Below, piece by piece: positions 1-8,950 of a DNA stretch of 64,000 bases. Position 1 is the stretch's first letter, and every line of letters starts with the position of its first letter. The position numbers were made by a program, and so were the translations under genes. Origin of the DNA: an uncultured Acetobacterium sp. (GTDB lineage Bacteria; Bacillota; Clostridia; Eubacteriales; Eubacteriaceae); contig NZ_OY760905.1 in assembly GCF_963664135.1 (NCBI RefSeq), forward strand, positions 1,240,001 to 1,304,000. The letters are read 5' to 3'. Under the pieces are notes generated by a model that saw only the letters and a list, made by a program, of their open reading frames with translations, ran no database searches and had not been told where the DNA came from.

Positions 1-847
1 GTATATTATTGGTTCGTTGATCCTGATCAAAACTTCGATATTCATATGGGCTAACCTGAACTGGCTGTTGAGGCTGCGCATAGGCCACTGGTGGTGGCTC
101 ATTTTTGACAACCCGGGCTGGCTCTGCCTGTGGTGCATAAGCTGCCTGTGGTGGCGGTTGATAAGCGGCTTCCGGTTGAACCGGCGCTTGTTGAACTGGC
201 GGTGGCGGAGCGGCCACTTCCTCTTCCTCGTCATCCATCCCACTGGCACCCATTGACATCGATACAATTTCCCGAGCTAAAGCGGGTTCCATTGCACTGA
301 TAAATTCGCTTTCCACCAAACCTTCAATGCTTAGATCAAACTTAATACTAACCAGATTATCCCCTTTAAGTGAGAATAAATCCCGGATACTGGATTTATT
401 GGTTGTATCCAACAGCACTGGCGGGGAAATATTTACTACCTTCCCAAGAAATGAAGCCAAGGCTCCTGCTGCTGCGCCCATCATCTGGTTCATGATTTCG
501 CCAATGGCACTTTTACTTATTTCATCAAATTCTATATCATCACTGGTGTCCATGTCAAATAACTGCGACAGAATTTTTTTCATGTCCGATTCCTGCAGTA
601 ACAAAACATTGGCACCTTCGATACCTTCAACGTAATTGATTAAAACTCCAATAACTGGTTCAAGGTAAGCGAACTCAAATGCTTCAACTCCAATTGTTTC
701 AATTCTTGGCGTTGTAATGTTAACTTTTGTATTTAAAATGGTTGACATGGCTGTTGCTGCCGTCCCCATACTGATATTCATCACTTCCCCGATGACATCA
801 ATTTCCATTCCTGTTAACTTATCTGGATTCTCTGCTATATCTGTCAT
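1..847 (-). CDS. fliY: Flagellar motor switch phosphatase FliY, 3' end cut by window edge
   Basis: FliY is a C-ring protein that dephosphorylates CheY-P and, with FliM, sets rotation direction. About 282 codons are visible. The N-terminal CheC-type region carries two phosphatase-like motifs of the form [D/S]xxxExxN with a Pro 23 residues later: D17-E21-N24-P47, and a second around SAIGEIMN. A long Pro/Gln/Ala-rich linker follows. The C-terminal FliN-like domain would lie beyond the window edge. The ATG overlaps the fliM stop as ATGA, which implies translational coupling. Last visible gene of the flagellar operon. Confidence 0.93.
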   Translation of the reverse strand, partial: MTDIAENPDKLTGMEIDVIGEVMNISMGTAATAMSTILNTKVNITTPRIETIGVEAFEFAYLEPVIGVLINYVEGIEGANVLLLQESDMKKILSQLFDMDTSDDIEFDEISKSAIGEIMNQMMGAAAGALASFLGKVVNISPPVLLDTTNKSSIRDLFSLKGDNLVSIKFDLSIEGLVESEFISAMEPALAREIVSMSMGASGMDDEEEEVAAPPPPVQQAPVQPEAAYQPPPQAAYAPQAEPARVVKNEPPPVAYAQPQQPVQVSPYEYRSFDQDQRTNNI

Positions 848-1857
848 ATGTATAGTTCACTTCCCCTCTCATTAAGCTCTTTAATCTGAATAGCTCTTTT
901 TTTCTTATAGTCTCCCATTTCGCCTCTAAACCACACCTCACTATTTACAACAACATCGACCATAGAATTGGCAGGCTTATTTAACTTTATAATATCCCCC
1001 ACTTCCAATTCATAAATATCCTGTGAGAGTACTTCAGTCTCACCTAACACGCCTTTTATTTCCAATTCTGTTTTTCTTATTTCACTGATAATATTTAGAC
1101 GTCTCTTTTCTTCTGCTTGTTGATCTCCACGTTTAATATTCTTTTTAGTTTGCGACATTTTCTTCTTAAAGAGCATATCTAAGGTAGTTGCTGGGATGCA
1201 GATATTAATTTTCCCTTGGGATTCATTAACCTTGATACTCATAACAATAATAACGACATTCTCATCTGCGCCAATCCCTTGGAGAATCCGAGAATTTGTT
1301 TCGATTTTCATGAGTCTTGGTGATATTTCCAGATAATCAAACCATACATTTTTCATCAGGTTAATCATCCCTTTGTAAAAGTACTCCATCACGCCAATTT
1401 CGATCTCAGTAAATTCGCGATCTTCTTTTAATGGTTTCCCCGATCCCCCTAAAAGCCTGTCAAAGCTGGAAAACCCGACTTCTTTGGATATATCCATTAT
1501 TACCAGATCTTCTTCGTCCTCACTGTCTTTGATATCAAAGTCGATGAGACCCATGAGTACTGAATCCGGTAAAGCGTTATTAAATTCATAGTATTGTTGT
1601 TCTTCTACTTCGATAATCTCTACCAAACTATAGGTCTGCAGAATCCCCGTTATGTGCGAAGACACTAATCTGGCGTAGTTTTCATAGATGCTGAATAAAT
1701 GTTTAAGCTGTTCTCTGGTAAATAGCTTAGGTCTTCTAAAGTCATAATCCTTAACCTTTTTACCCGGAGCCGCACTTGGCGCTTCCGGTTCGTCTTTTCC
1801 ACTTATTAAACTGCTTAAAAGACTATCAATTTGACTCTGCGAAAGAATTTCTGCCAT
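844..1857 (-). CDS. fliM: Flagellar motor switch protein FliM
   Basis: FliM is a C-ring component that binds CheY-P and FliG. The 337-residue length is normal. The N-terminus has the CheY-P docking peptide (LSQSQIDSLLSSL, residues 5-17), followed after a charged linker by the FliM middle domain (about 45-230). The C-terminal FliN-like domain contains the ELEVGDIIKLNKP segment (about 286-298). A good ribosome site (TAGGAG) precedes the ATG. It follows flbD by 62 bp; the motA, motB and fliL genes often found between flbD and fliM in clostridia are absent here. Confidence 0.96.
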   Translation of the reverse strand: MAEILSQSQIDSLLSSLISGKDEPEAPSAAPGKKVKDYDFRRPKLFTREQLKHLFSIYENYARLVSSHITGILQTYSLVEIIEVEEQQYYEFNNALPDSVLMGLIDFDIKDSEDEEDLVIMDISKEVGFSSFDRLLGGSGKPLKEDREFTEIEIGVMEYFYKGMINLMKNVWFDYLEISPRLMKIETNSRILQGIGADENVVIIVMSIKVNESQGKINICIPATTLDMLFKKKMSQTKKNIKRGDQQAEEKRRLNIISEIRKTELEIKGVLGETEVLSQDIYELEVGDIIKLNKPANSMVDVVVNSEVWFRGEMGDYKKKRAIQIKELNERGSELYI

Positions 1858-1919
1858 GTTCGTTTCTCCTAGCTATTGTTTTGACACTTCTGTTGAATTC
1901 GCCCTTCAGAATTGAGTTC

Positions 1920-2114
1920 CTAACGACCATAAATAGTTCGTTTATACGCAAGTACCTTTGATACAACTTGCGCAGAGCTCTCCACAACAACAATATTTTT
2001 TCCATTAACGAGTCTGATGGTGGTATCTGGTTTTTCTTCGATGGTTTCAATGAGTTCACTGTTTAAAATAAATTTTTCATTTTTTTGTTTATTTAATCTT
2101 GTTAATTCTATCAT
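1920..2114 (-). CDS. flbD: FlbD family flagellar protein
   Basis: This 64-residue protein of the FlbD/SwrD family is usually encoded just after flgE in Firmicute flagellar operons. In Bacillus subtilis SwrD supports motor torque. The opening MIELTRLN and the central DTTIRLVNGKNIVVVESS strand pair match the family, and the length is typical. A strong GAGGTGG ribosome site precedes the ATG. Its exact biochemical role is not evident from sequence. It sits between flgE (after a 171-bp gap with hairpins) and fliM. Confidence 0.85.
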   Translation of the reverse strand: MIELTRLNKQKNEKFILNSELIETIEEKPDTTIRLVNGKNIVVVESSAQVVSKVLAYKRTIYGR

Positions 2115-2186
2115 ATTTCCACCTCAATTGTCGTGTTATTTTTGAGATTAAACCGCATAAAGTCAATTATCTTTTGCAGTTCGAAG

Positions 2187-2268
2187 TCAGTCACCAAATA
2201 TGTGCAGACACATATTTGGTGACTGACCCTAGACAAAGCTCTACCCGAAGAAGTTTTCTCCTTCGGGT
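2187..2268 (-). other. Two hairpins between flgE and flbD
   Basis: Read on the minus strand just after the flgE stop, a short hairpin (arms 2243-2250 and 2261-2268, ACCCGAAG/CTTCGGGT) is followed by a perfect 18-bp stem with a 4-nt loop (2187-2204 / 2209-2226). Neither has a convincing T-run on the minus strand, so they resemble RNA-processing or stability elements rather than terminators. They separate the highly expressed hook gene from the rest of the operon. Confidence 0.6.
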
Positions 2269-2285
2269 GAGCGTTTTAGTTTAGT

Positions 2286-3764
2286 TTATCGTTTTAAGTT
2301 AATGAGTTCTTCAAGAATCGAGTCTGATACGGTAATGATTCTCGAATTGGCCTGAAAACCACGTTGGGCAATAATCATATCGGTAAATTCCTGAGATAAA
2401 TCGACATTTGACATTTCCAGATTGGCTGACTCTGTCCCACCAGTTCCGTTTGTACCGGCTTTCGCTGCAATGGGCGTGCCCGAGTTAGCTGATTCCATAA
2501 AGTATCCATTTCCATCCTGCAACAAACCATCAGTATTGCCAAATTTTGCAATAGCGAGATAGCCTAACGTAACTGGTTTGTCACTACCGGTTTCAATTTT
2601 TCCAATAGTTGGATTTGTCGCCAGACCATCCGTAATTACCTGTGCAAATCCGGTTCCATTAACATCCAGCGTGAGCGTTCCATCAGTTGTTGTACTTGTA
2701 AGAGCAACACTACTGTCTGTCGTGCCATCAAAATCCGCCAGATCCGCCGATTTTAAATACTCAACCACGCCACCTGCGTTAGAAACAGTAGCTACCGCCG
2801 ATGTGTAGCCATCTTTCACAATTGTCCCAATGCCAACACCTGCCGTTGTATCACCTGTAATTTTAGTCGTGTCTATTTTGAGACCCGGTACTTTCGAAAA
2901 GGTTAGAATCCCAGCTGACGAGAGGGTCGCTGTCCCATAATCGGTAATTTCGGTTCCAGTACTATCGCTAAGACCACTTATCGTGTACACACCGCCTGTT
3001 TTTGTCAAGGTTATCGACCCTTCAACACCAGCAGTCGGATCAAGGGTTAACAAACCTTTAACATATTCAGTTGCTGTTTCATCGACAGATGACATATCCC
3101 CAACAGCTAATTTAACATTTCCAGTATAATTGGATGTAGTCGGAACGGTGATCGAATTTAACCAGCTAAAACCAGTTGCGGCTGTAAATTCGGGATCACC
3201 CGCTTTAATCCCAGTGATCTCACCGGATTTACCAATGGTAATACCGGTATATTTTTCAAGCTCTTTAGGATCAACATTTATAGCTTTTAATGCATCAATT
3301 GCTAATGTCCCGTTGGCATCCATAATCGGATTACCATCCGCATCAATCGGGATCCCCATAACCTTGCTGCCATTGCCATCGGTTAAGTTACCATCGGCGT
3401 CAAATTTTAAATTACCAACCCGGGTGTAGCGGTTGCTTCCAGCTTCAGGCTGAACGGCCAAATAGCCTTCTCCCGCGATATAGACATCTAAAGCTCTCCC
3501 CGTAGTGGCTCCTGAAGAGATGGTATTGAGCATATCAATACTCCCAACCTTAGTTCCATATCCCAATTGACTGGCATTGGTTCCTCCGGTAGTAGCGGTC
3601 GCTCCTGTAGCCGTTGATAAATTTTGATATAATACATCACTGAATACAACACGGCTTGCTTTAAAGCCATAAGTATTAACATTGGAAATATTATTCCCAA
3701 TTACGTTTAATTTGGTTTGGTGGGCTGCCATCCCGGAAATTCCTGAATATAAAGATCTGATCAT
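2286..3764 (-). CDS. flgE: Flagellar hook protein FlgE
   Basis: Hook subunit, exported by the flagellar type III system and assembled on the rod. The N-terminal rod/hook signature starts at the chosen ATG (MIRSLYSGISGMAAHQTKL, then NVIGNNISNVNTYGFKASR). The C-terminus has the matching D0 helix (FTDMIIAQRGFQANSRIIT). Between them is a Thr/Gly-rich variable D2 region typical of an exposed hook surface. The start at 3764 is preferred over an in-frame start 12 codons upstream because AAAGGAA lies 8 bases before it. The product is 492 residues. It lies downstream of the hook cap and hook-length genes, as expected. Confidence 0.95.
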   Translation of the reverse strand: MIRSLYSGISGMAAHQTKLNVIGNNISNVNTYGFKASRVVFSDVLYQNLSTATGATATTGGTNASQLGYGTKVGSIDMLNTISSGATTGRALDVYIAGEGYLAVQPEAGSNRYTRVGNLKFDADGNLTDGNGSKVMGIPIDADGNPIMDANGTLAIDALKAINVDPKELEKYTGITIGKSGEITGIKAGDPEFTAATGFSWLNSITVPTTSNYTGNVKLAVGDMSSVDETATEYVKGLLTLDPTAGVEGSITLTKTGGVYTISGLSDSTGTEITDYGTATLSSAGILTFSKVPGLKIDTTKITGDTTAGVGIGTIVKDGYTSAVATVSNAGGVVEYLKSADLADFDGTTDSSVALTSTTTDGTLTLDVNGTGFAQVITDGLATNPTIGKIETGSDKPVTLGYLAIAKFGNTDGLLQDGNGYFMESANSGTPIAAKAGTNGTGGTESANLEMSNVDLSQEFTDMIIAQRGFQANSRIITVSDSILEELINLKR

Positions 3765-3837
3765 TTTAAATTCCTTTCTGTGCCGCCTAAAGCTTATCAA
3801 TCGGTCAAAGCTTTATAGTTTCCTCAGAGAGGTCCAA

Positions 3838-4248
3838 CTATATAAATACGGCACCATCAATATCATTGAATAGTTTATTTTTCATTTCGTTTTTGTCCAT
3901 AACGGTTATGACGCGTTTGTCCGCTGCATTGACAATAAATGCTGAATTGTCCATCATGATTAATGCATTGCCAATCCCTTTTTCCTGAGCCTGGTCACAT
4001 GCGTTTCCCAGTTTTTCTAAATCACTTTCGGTTACTTCAATGTTTCTTTGTTCTTTCCTGATGCTGGCATGTTTTGTAAAAGTAACGGTGTTCTTGATCT
4101 GCTGATTAAGCAATTCTTGAAAACTGGATTCTGTTTTTTCTGTACTATTGGCTGTTTTTGTCTGATTGGCGGTATTGGACAATCTTTCAGTTTGTCGAAT
4201 GATTGCATCATTTAACCGGTAGTAGTTTCCATTGATTCCCTCAGCCAT
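3838..4248 (-). CDS. Flagellar operon protein, TIGR02530-like
   Basis: This 136-residue protein resembles the TIGR02530 family, small proteins found between flgD and flgE in Firmicute flagellar operons. The recognisable part is the C-terminal half: FTKHASIRKEQRNIEVTES followed by a short strand-rich domain (ALIMMDNSAFIVNAADKRVIT). The N-terminal 60 residues are polar and probably disordered. Function is not established in the family as far as I know; a role in hook assembly is inferred from position. The gene is 29 bp after flgD. Confidence 0.82.
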   Translation of the reverse strand: MAEGINGNYYRLNDAIIRQTERLSNTANQTKTANSTEKTESSFQELLNQQIKNTVTFTKHASIRKEQRNIEVTESDLEKLGNACDQAQEKGIGNALIMMDNSAFIVNAADKRVITVMDKNEMKNKLFNDIDGAVFI

Positions 4249-4277
4249 ATGATCACCTCTTTTTCAATCGATTGTTA

Positions 4278-4700
4278 TTATTTTGCCTGTCCTACTGCCA
4301 TGACACTACTCATCGGATAACTAACCCCTTTGACAATGATTTGAGCATCGCCATTGTAGAGATTAACACCTTCCACTGTTCCTGTAATCGTATTTAGTGT
4401 TCCATCTGATTTGGTTTCAGCCAGAGTCACTTCTTTTCCAATCATACTAAGACTATAGTTCGTTTTTGAAAGCTCCGTCAAATCGGTTAGTGCCTGTACC
4501 ATTGAAAACTGAGCCATCTGGGTTGTATACTGGGATGTATCAGCAGTATTGTTCATATCCTGATTTTGAAGCTGAGCGACCATCAGTTTTAAAAAGTCGT
4601 CCATATTCAATGATGTTTTGGCAGCTTTACTTGTTGTTTGTGATGTTGCCGCAGCTGTTGCTGAGGTACTTAAATAATCATTAATTCCATCAATTGCCAT
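4278..4700 (-). CDS. flgD: Flagellar hook capping protein FlgD
   Basis: FlgD forms the cap that allows hook subunits to polymerise. The conserved N-terminal capping motif is present (MDDFLKLMVAQLQNQDMNN, then TTQMAQFSMVQALTDL, residues about 33-76). At 140 residues it is the short Firmicute form with only a small C-terminal strand region (KEVTLAETKSDGTLNTITG) instead of the full Tudor/Fn3 domain of enterobacterial FlgD. It follows fliK by 14 bp and is clearly co-transcribed. Confidence 0.92.
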   Translation of the reverse strand: MAIDGINDYLSTSATAAATSQTTSKAAKTSLNMDDFLKLMVAQLQNQDMNNTADTSQYTTQMAQFSMVQALTDLTELSKTNYSLSMIGKEVTLAETKSDGTLNTITGTVEGVNLYNGDAQIIVKGVSYPMSSVMAVGQAK

Positions 4701-4714
4701 CGTTTTTTTCTCCT

Positions 4715-6205
4715 TTACACGTAATAATTAATTCGACGCTGTCCGTTGTATTGTAGATTTTGGGCAATACTGATAATCCCGTCGTCATCACTTTCACTTC
4801 CATTACCGAGCAGACTATTTTGAATGCTGCTATTTCTTAAAAAGCTTTCTCTTAGTTGCGCATTGTTTTGTTGTTGTGAAAAATCTGATCCACTATTCAT
4901 TAAAGATGACGTGTTTCCTCCTGTGCTGCTGGCTTCCACCGGTGTATTAATATGAACCGTTTCAACCTGAACATTTTGTAACGCTAGGCCTCTTACCAGT
5001 TGATTTATCTGTTTGCCTAACAGATTTTGCGTTTCTCGGCTGGCTGCCATAATGTCAATAACAAGTTTTCCCTGATCATACTTTAGTTGTACTTCAATAT
5101 CTCCAAGCTTTTCAGGTGACAAGGTCATCTGTAACACCATGGGCTTGTTTGGCTCAAAGTTTTGAAGAATCTTTTGCGCAACCTGTTGAACTACTGGGGT
5201 ATTGTTTGGTTGAACTTCTGAACCTTTAGCAGCGCCGGTACTCGCCATATTGATCTCATGTACACCTTTTTCCCCAAGACTTTGATTCTCGGTCGGTTGT
5301 ACTGTATTATCCTCACCACTACTAGCCTTTGCAAGTTCAGCATTGAATGTTGCCGTATTAACTCTGTTAGTCGAATCCATGATCTTTTGAGATTTTGCAT
5401 TTTCAGCATTTGTATCTTCAGAAATAGTTTGTTGGTTTTGCGAATCAACATTTTGGGTTATAAGCTGATCGATGGTTTTTGTCTGGCTTGATTCCCCTTC
5501 CGTGCTTAAACCATCTGTTAACACAGTTTCAGGTTTAGCTTTTGCAACTCCTCCCGGTATCATCTCAGTAGCAGGATTATCGAGATTTGTCATCATTTCA
5601 CCGTTCGTTACGCCACTTTGAATTTCTTCGATTTGTGTTCCATTAAATAACGGAACTGCTGTGGTGGCAAGAACTTCTGTATTCACGCCTTTCACATCAA
5701 CCAATTGACTGCTTGTAACTTGCGCCACGAGGTTGTCTGGCACCTCATTCTCTGGCGATCCCAATTTGATATTTAAATTGGCTAGGACATTTTCAACATT
5801 TCCCTGAACGGTTTGAATCCCCATTAATTGAGCATTTTCAACCATCAGCAAGGAACTGTCCACTTGGTTTTGATCAACCAACAGTTCTTTTGGCTCAGTT
5901 TCTGTTACTTGATCATTATCCACTTTTCCGGTATTGTCTTTTGATTGTGTTTCGGTGGACAATTCGCTATCTTCAGTTTTTTGATTATCGTCAAGCTCTT
6001 TTAAATCTCGGCGATTTTCCCGGTTGGTCTCCAATTGATGATCTGCCTGCTTGATATCCTGTTTTGACTGATGCAGCAGATCTTTAAACTGGGCACTCTT
6101 ATCATTACCTTCTGATTGATTGACTCTGGAGCTCTCTGTTCTTGCAGAAGTCCCCATCAATCCTTTCATTGTTGGCTTTCCAGCCGATTGAATCTCTAAA
6201 TTCAT
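4715..6205 (-). CDS. fliK: Flagellar hook-length control protein FliK
   Basis: FliK is the secreted molecular ruler that ends hook growth and switches export to filament substrates. Most of the 496 residues are low-complexity, polar and Gln/Asn/Thr-rich, as is usual. The conserved Flg_hook domain is near the C-terminus (about 345-425), with the hallmark LSPEKLGDIEVQLKYDQGKL and an LVRGLALQNVQVETVHI segment. It is the first gene of this flagellar operon. The leader upstream carries a cyclic-di-GMP riboswitch, so the whole fliK-to-fliY unit is likely under second-messenger control. Confidence 0.9.
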   Translation of the reverse strand: MNLEIQSAGKPTMKGLMGTSARTESSRVNQSEGNDKSAQFKDLLHQSKQDIKQADHQLETNRENRRDLKELDDNQKTEDSELSTETQSKDNTGKVDNDQVTETEPKELLVDQNQVDSSLLMVENAQLMGIQTVQGNVENVLANLNIKLGSPENEVPDNLVAQVTSSQLVDVKGVNTEVLATTAVPLFNGTQIEEIQSGVTNGEMMTNLDNPATEMIPGGVAKAKPETVLTDGLSTEGESSQTKTIDQLITQNVDSQNQQTISEDTNAENAKSQKIMDSTNRVNTATFNAELAKASSGEDNTVQPTENQSLGEKGVHEINMASTGAAKGSEVQPNNTPVVQQVAQKILQNFEPNKPMVLQMTLSPEKLGDIEVQLKYDQGKLVIDIMAASRETQNLLGKQINQLVRGLALQNVQVETVHINTPVEASSTGGNTSSLMNSGSDFSQQQNNAQLRESFLRNSSIQNSLLGNGSESDDDGIISIAQNLQYNGQRRINYYV

Positions 6206-6680
6206 TGCTTACCTCCCTTCTTGAATTTCAGTTTTTTCCCAGATATTACAAAGACCTGGAAATACTTTGAGCAATCGTTTTGCTCTATATAACAGTCTAT
6301 TGACTGGTATAATCTTTATGCACCGTGAAGTCTCGAGTTAAACATTTTTCAACGTTCTTTAAAAAAGAAATATTTGTTTAAGAAATAAACGCTCCAACTT
6401 GTGAAAACAGTTATCAGTAACTACCTGATATTTTCTATCCTCTTGTTAAGTTATCAGATCGCTTACTTCTTAATTTGTCGCTATGATGCTTGCTGTTTTA
6501 ATTATAATGACACGATTGTTTCGAAGAATTGCTAAATAAACAACATACTTCATTTATTATATATTATGACTTTAATAAAATGCAACTAATTTTATCAATT
6601 TACTAACACTTTGTTTTCCTTCAACAAAGCTGATTTTTTACGAGTAATTTCAATTCTTAATGATATTCGTGTTTTAATTT
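6206..6680 (-). other. Long leader between riboswitch terminator and fliK
   Basis: About 475 bp with no open frame that I can support. It lies between the riboswitch terminator and fliK on the minus strand and would be untranslated leader of the flagellar transcript. It is AT-rich and has one small hairpin around 6271-6286 (GAGCAAAACGATTGCTC on the minus strand). A second, weaker promoter inside it cannot be excluded. Confidence 0.4.
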
Positions 6681-6731
6681 CAATAATAAAAGCCATTGAT
6701 AAAGCGTCTCTGTCGCTTTATCAATGGCTTT
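6681..6731 (-). terminator. Intrinsic terminator of the c-di-GMP riboswitch
   Basis: A perfect 18-bp stem (6689-6706 / 6714-6731) with a 7-nt loop, followed on the minus strand by TTTTATTATT. There is no gene upstream of it on that strand; the only thing it can end is the riboswitch leader. It is therefore best read as the expression platform. Confidence 0.85.
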
Positions 6732-6739
6732 CGGAAACC

Positions 6740-6829
6740 TGATTATGCAACTGGCTGTCATATAATATATATTATTTAGACCCTGTAGTTTTGCGTCCTT
6801 ACTTTTCAATAAGTATGCCAATATCACGT
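6740..6829 (-). promoter_or_regulatory. Cyclic-di-GMP-I (GEMM-I) riboswitch
   Basis: Read on the minus strand, the RNA shows the GEMM-I core in order: a GAAA tetraloop hairpin (CTTATT GAAA AGTAAG, 6799-6814), the conserved GGACGCAAAACTACAGGG joining segment, and a P3 helix with the tetraloop-receptor halves CTAA and TATG. AGCC and GTTGC then close P1. These are the class signatures known for c-di-GMP-I aptamers. It lies about 10 nt after a predicted start site and just before an intrinsic terminator. The first gene downstream on that strand is fliK. Whether ligand binding switches expression on or off cannot be told by eye. Confidence 0.9.
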
Positions 6830-6836
6830 TATTATA

Positions 6837-6865
6837 ATATTACTTTAATGAGCGTTAGCTGTCAA
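6837..6865 (-). promoter_or_regulatory. Sigma-A promoter for riboswitch/flagellar leader
   Basis: On the minus strand, TTGACA (6860-6865), a 17-bp spacer and TAATAT (6837-6842). Transcription would begin near 6830, at the 5' edge of the c-di-GMP aptamer. Confidence 0.75.
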
Positions 6866-7150
6866 TATAAAAAATCCTTTTCTTAAGAGAAAATACAAGT
6901 CTATACCACGTTTTAGCGGTATATTCTATGTCTATAAATGGGATAATTTTATTATTTTTATGCGCTCATTTGATTTAACTAATTCTACCATATTATAAAG
7001 TTCATTGGTAGTCAAACTTATAAGAAAAACAATTTTTACAAAATTATTTTTTCAAGATTGAATATGTTGCCATTTTCACCCAGTTATTGTAAAGTTATTC
7101 TCTATTTCTAATTTTCTATCAAACAAGCCAATCGAATCTTTAAGTTGGGG

Positions 7151-7179
7151 TTGACATCAACGCTGGTTTTTGATATCCT
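7151..7179 (+). promoter_or_regulatory. Promoter of the glyS T-box leader
   Basis: TTGACA (7151-7156), a 17-bp spacer and TATCCT (7174-7179) on the plus strand. The predicted start, near 7186, gives a leader of about 315 nt that contains the T-box. Confidence 0.65.
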
Positions 7180-7185
7180 TCAACT

Positions 7186-7451
7186 TAGTTCAAAAATAAA
7201 TAATAAAAGCGTTGAAAAAAGAATAGATCATTGGGTCAATAGTTCAAAGCGAGCAGGTGATGGTGCAAGATCTGTAATTAAACCCCATGAATGGCACTTT
7301 TGGAGCTGCAAACACATCGTCCATTGTGGCGAATGCTGTTTGACGTGAAATTCGTTATAAATTTAGAAGGTGGTTTGCCGTTGATGGCAGACAACTTGGG
7401 TGGAACCGCGGTTAATCCGTCCCTTGTATGTTTACAAGGGGCGGTTTTTTT
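7186..7451 (+). promoter_or_regulatory. T-box riboswitch (glycine) upstream of glyS
   Basis: T-box leaders bind uncharged tRNA and prevent early termination. The antiterminator bulge TGGAACCGCG is present at 7401-7410. Stem I features are visible upstream (GAGCAGGTGATGGTGCAAG around 7251-7269). A GGC at 7293-7295 followed by CACTTTTGGAGC sits where the specifier codon is expected, consistent with tRNA-Gly. The terminator follows at 7417-7450 and glyS starts 50 bases later. Confidence 0.92.
7417..7450 (+). terminator. T-box terminator
   Basis: A 12-bp stem (7417-7428 / 7433-7444, one G-U pair) with loop TGTT and a run of T residues. It overlaps the sequence needed for the T-box antiterminator. 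Confidence 0.88.
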
Positions 7452-7501
7452 AATTTAGCGTAAATGCTATTTCATAACACTATGTTTCTTAGGAGGAAAA
7501 A

Positions 7502-8896
7502 ATGTCAGAATTTACAATGGCTGAAATTGTCAGTCTCGCCAAAATGAGAGGAATTATTTTCCCAGGTTCAGAAATTTACGATGGTCTTGCCAACAGCTGG
7601 GATTACGGCCCACTGGGTGTCGAAATGAAAAACAATGTCAAAAAAGCCTGGTGGAAAAAATTTGTTCAGGAATCCCCATACAATGTCGGTTTGGATGCTG
7701 CTATCCTGATGAACCCCAAAACCTGGGTTGCCTCAGGTCATGTGGGTGGCTTTAACGATCCACTAATGGATTGTAAAGCCTGTCAGTCGCGCTTCCGGGC
7801 CGATAAACTGATTGCTGACTACTATTTTGAAAAAGGTGAAGATGTCATTGTTGACGCCTGGTCCAATGAGCAGATGATGGCCTTTATTCAGGAACATAAT
7901 ATTGTCTGTCCTGAATGTGGAAAAATGGATTATACCGATATTCGCCAATTCAACCTAATGTTTAAAACTTTTCAGGGTGTTAACGAGGATACCGCCAGCG
8001 AAATCTTCCTGAGACCAGAAACTGCTCAGGGTATTTTTGTTAATTTTAAAAACGTTCAACGAACCACCCGAAAGAAAGTGCCCTTTGGTATTGCCCAAGT
8101 AGGTAAATCTTTCCGTAATGAAATCACCCCCGGCAACTTTATCTTCAGAACCCGGGAATTTGAACAAATGGAGTTGGAATTCTTCTGCGCTCCTGGCACT
8201 GATTTGGAATGGTTTAATTACTGGAAAGAATTCTGTAAGAAATGGTTGTATGATTTGGGCATGAAAGACGAAAACATCCGCTTCCGGGATCATGACCAGG
8301 AAGAGCTCTCGCATTACAGCAATGCCACTACTGATGTCGAATTCCGCTTCCCATTTGGCTGGGGTGAGCTCTGGGGAATTGCCGACCGTACTGATTTTGA
8401 CTTGACCCAGCATCAGGATCACTCCGGAAAAGACATGAAATACACCGATCCAGTCACCAATGAAAAATACATTCCTTATTGCATTGAACCATCATTGGGT
8501 GCTGACCGCGTCTTTCTAGCTTTCTTATGCAATGCCATGGAAAAAGAAACGATCACCAACGGCGACAAAACCGAAGAACGAAACGTTATGCGCATCCATC
8601 CCTTCCTTTCCGCTTATAAGGCTGCGGTATTGCCACTGTCAAAGAAATTGAGTAACAAGGCAGTAGAAATTTCAACGCTGTTGTCCAAACATTTTATGAT
8701 TGAATATGACGAAGCCGGCAGCATCGGCAAGCGTTACCGCCGCCAGGACGAAATCGGCACACCTTTCTGTGTTACTGTGGATTTTGATACCCTGGATGAT
8801 GAATGCGTCACTCTCAGAGATCGTGATACCATGGATCAGGTACGGGTGCCTATTTCCGAAGCTGTCAACTATATAGCCACACGTATCGATTTTTAA
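7502..8896 (+). CDS. glyS: Glycyl-tRNA synthetase, single-chain type
   Basis: Charges tRNA-Gly with glycine in the cytosol. This is the alpha2 class II type, not the bacterial alpha/beta tetramer, with a length (464 residues) usual for Firmicutes. Visible features are the N-terminal catalytic entry ([19 protein letters not shown]), an insertion with two Cys pairs (CKAC and CPEC, likely a zinc site), the motif 2 region ([19 protein letters not shown]) and the C-terminal anticodon-binding domain (from about 370). A strong AGGAGG ribosome site precedes the ATG. It is monocistronic and controlled by the upstream T-box. Confidence 0.97.
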   Translation: MSEFTMAEIVSLAKMRGIIFPGSEIYDGLANSWDYGPLGVEMKNNVKKAWWKKFVQESPYNVGLDAAILMNPKTWVASGHVGGFNDPLMDCKACQSRFRADKLIADYYFEKGEDVIVDAWSNEQMMAFIQEHNIVCPECGKMDYTDIRQFNLMFKTFQGVNEDTASEIFLRPETAQGIFVNFKNVQRTTRKKVPFGIAQVGKSFRNEITPGNFIFRTREFEQMELEFFCAPGTDLEWFNYWKEFCKKWLYDLGMKDENIRFRDHDQEELSHYSNATTDVEFRFPFGWGELWGIADRTDFDLTQHQDHSGKDMKYTDPVTNEKYIPYCIEPSLGADRVFLAFLCNAMEKETITNGDKTEERNVMRIHPFLSAYKAAVLPLSKKLSNKAVEISTLLSKHFMIEYDEAGSIGKRYRRQDEIGTPFCVTVDFDTLDDECVTLRDRDTMDQVRVPISEAVNYIATRIDF

Positions 8897-8950
8897 TTAG
8901 CATACGAAAACAAACTGATCATATCAATAATTATTAGATTATTTCAAAAA

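Noticed and set aside
17..635. Plus-strand frames at the left edge
   Set aside because: They are antisense to the FliY linker and CheC-type domain, whose repetitive codons keep the opposite strand open.
7145..7348. Small open frame upstream of glyS
   Set aside because: It overlaps the promoter and Stem I of the T-box leader; the sequence is explained by the RNA.
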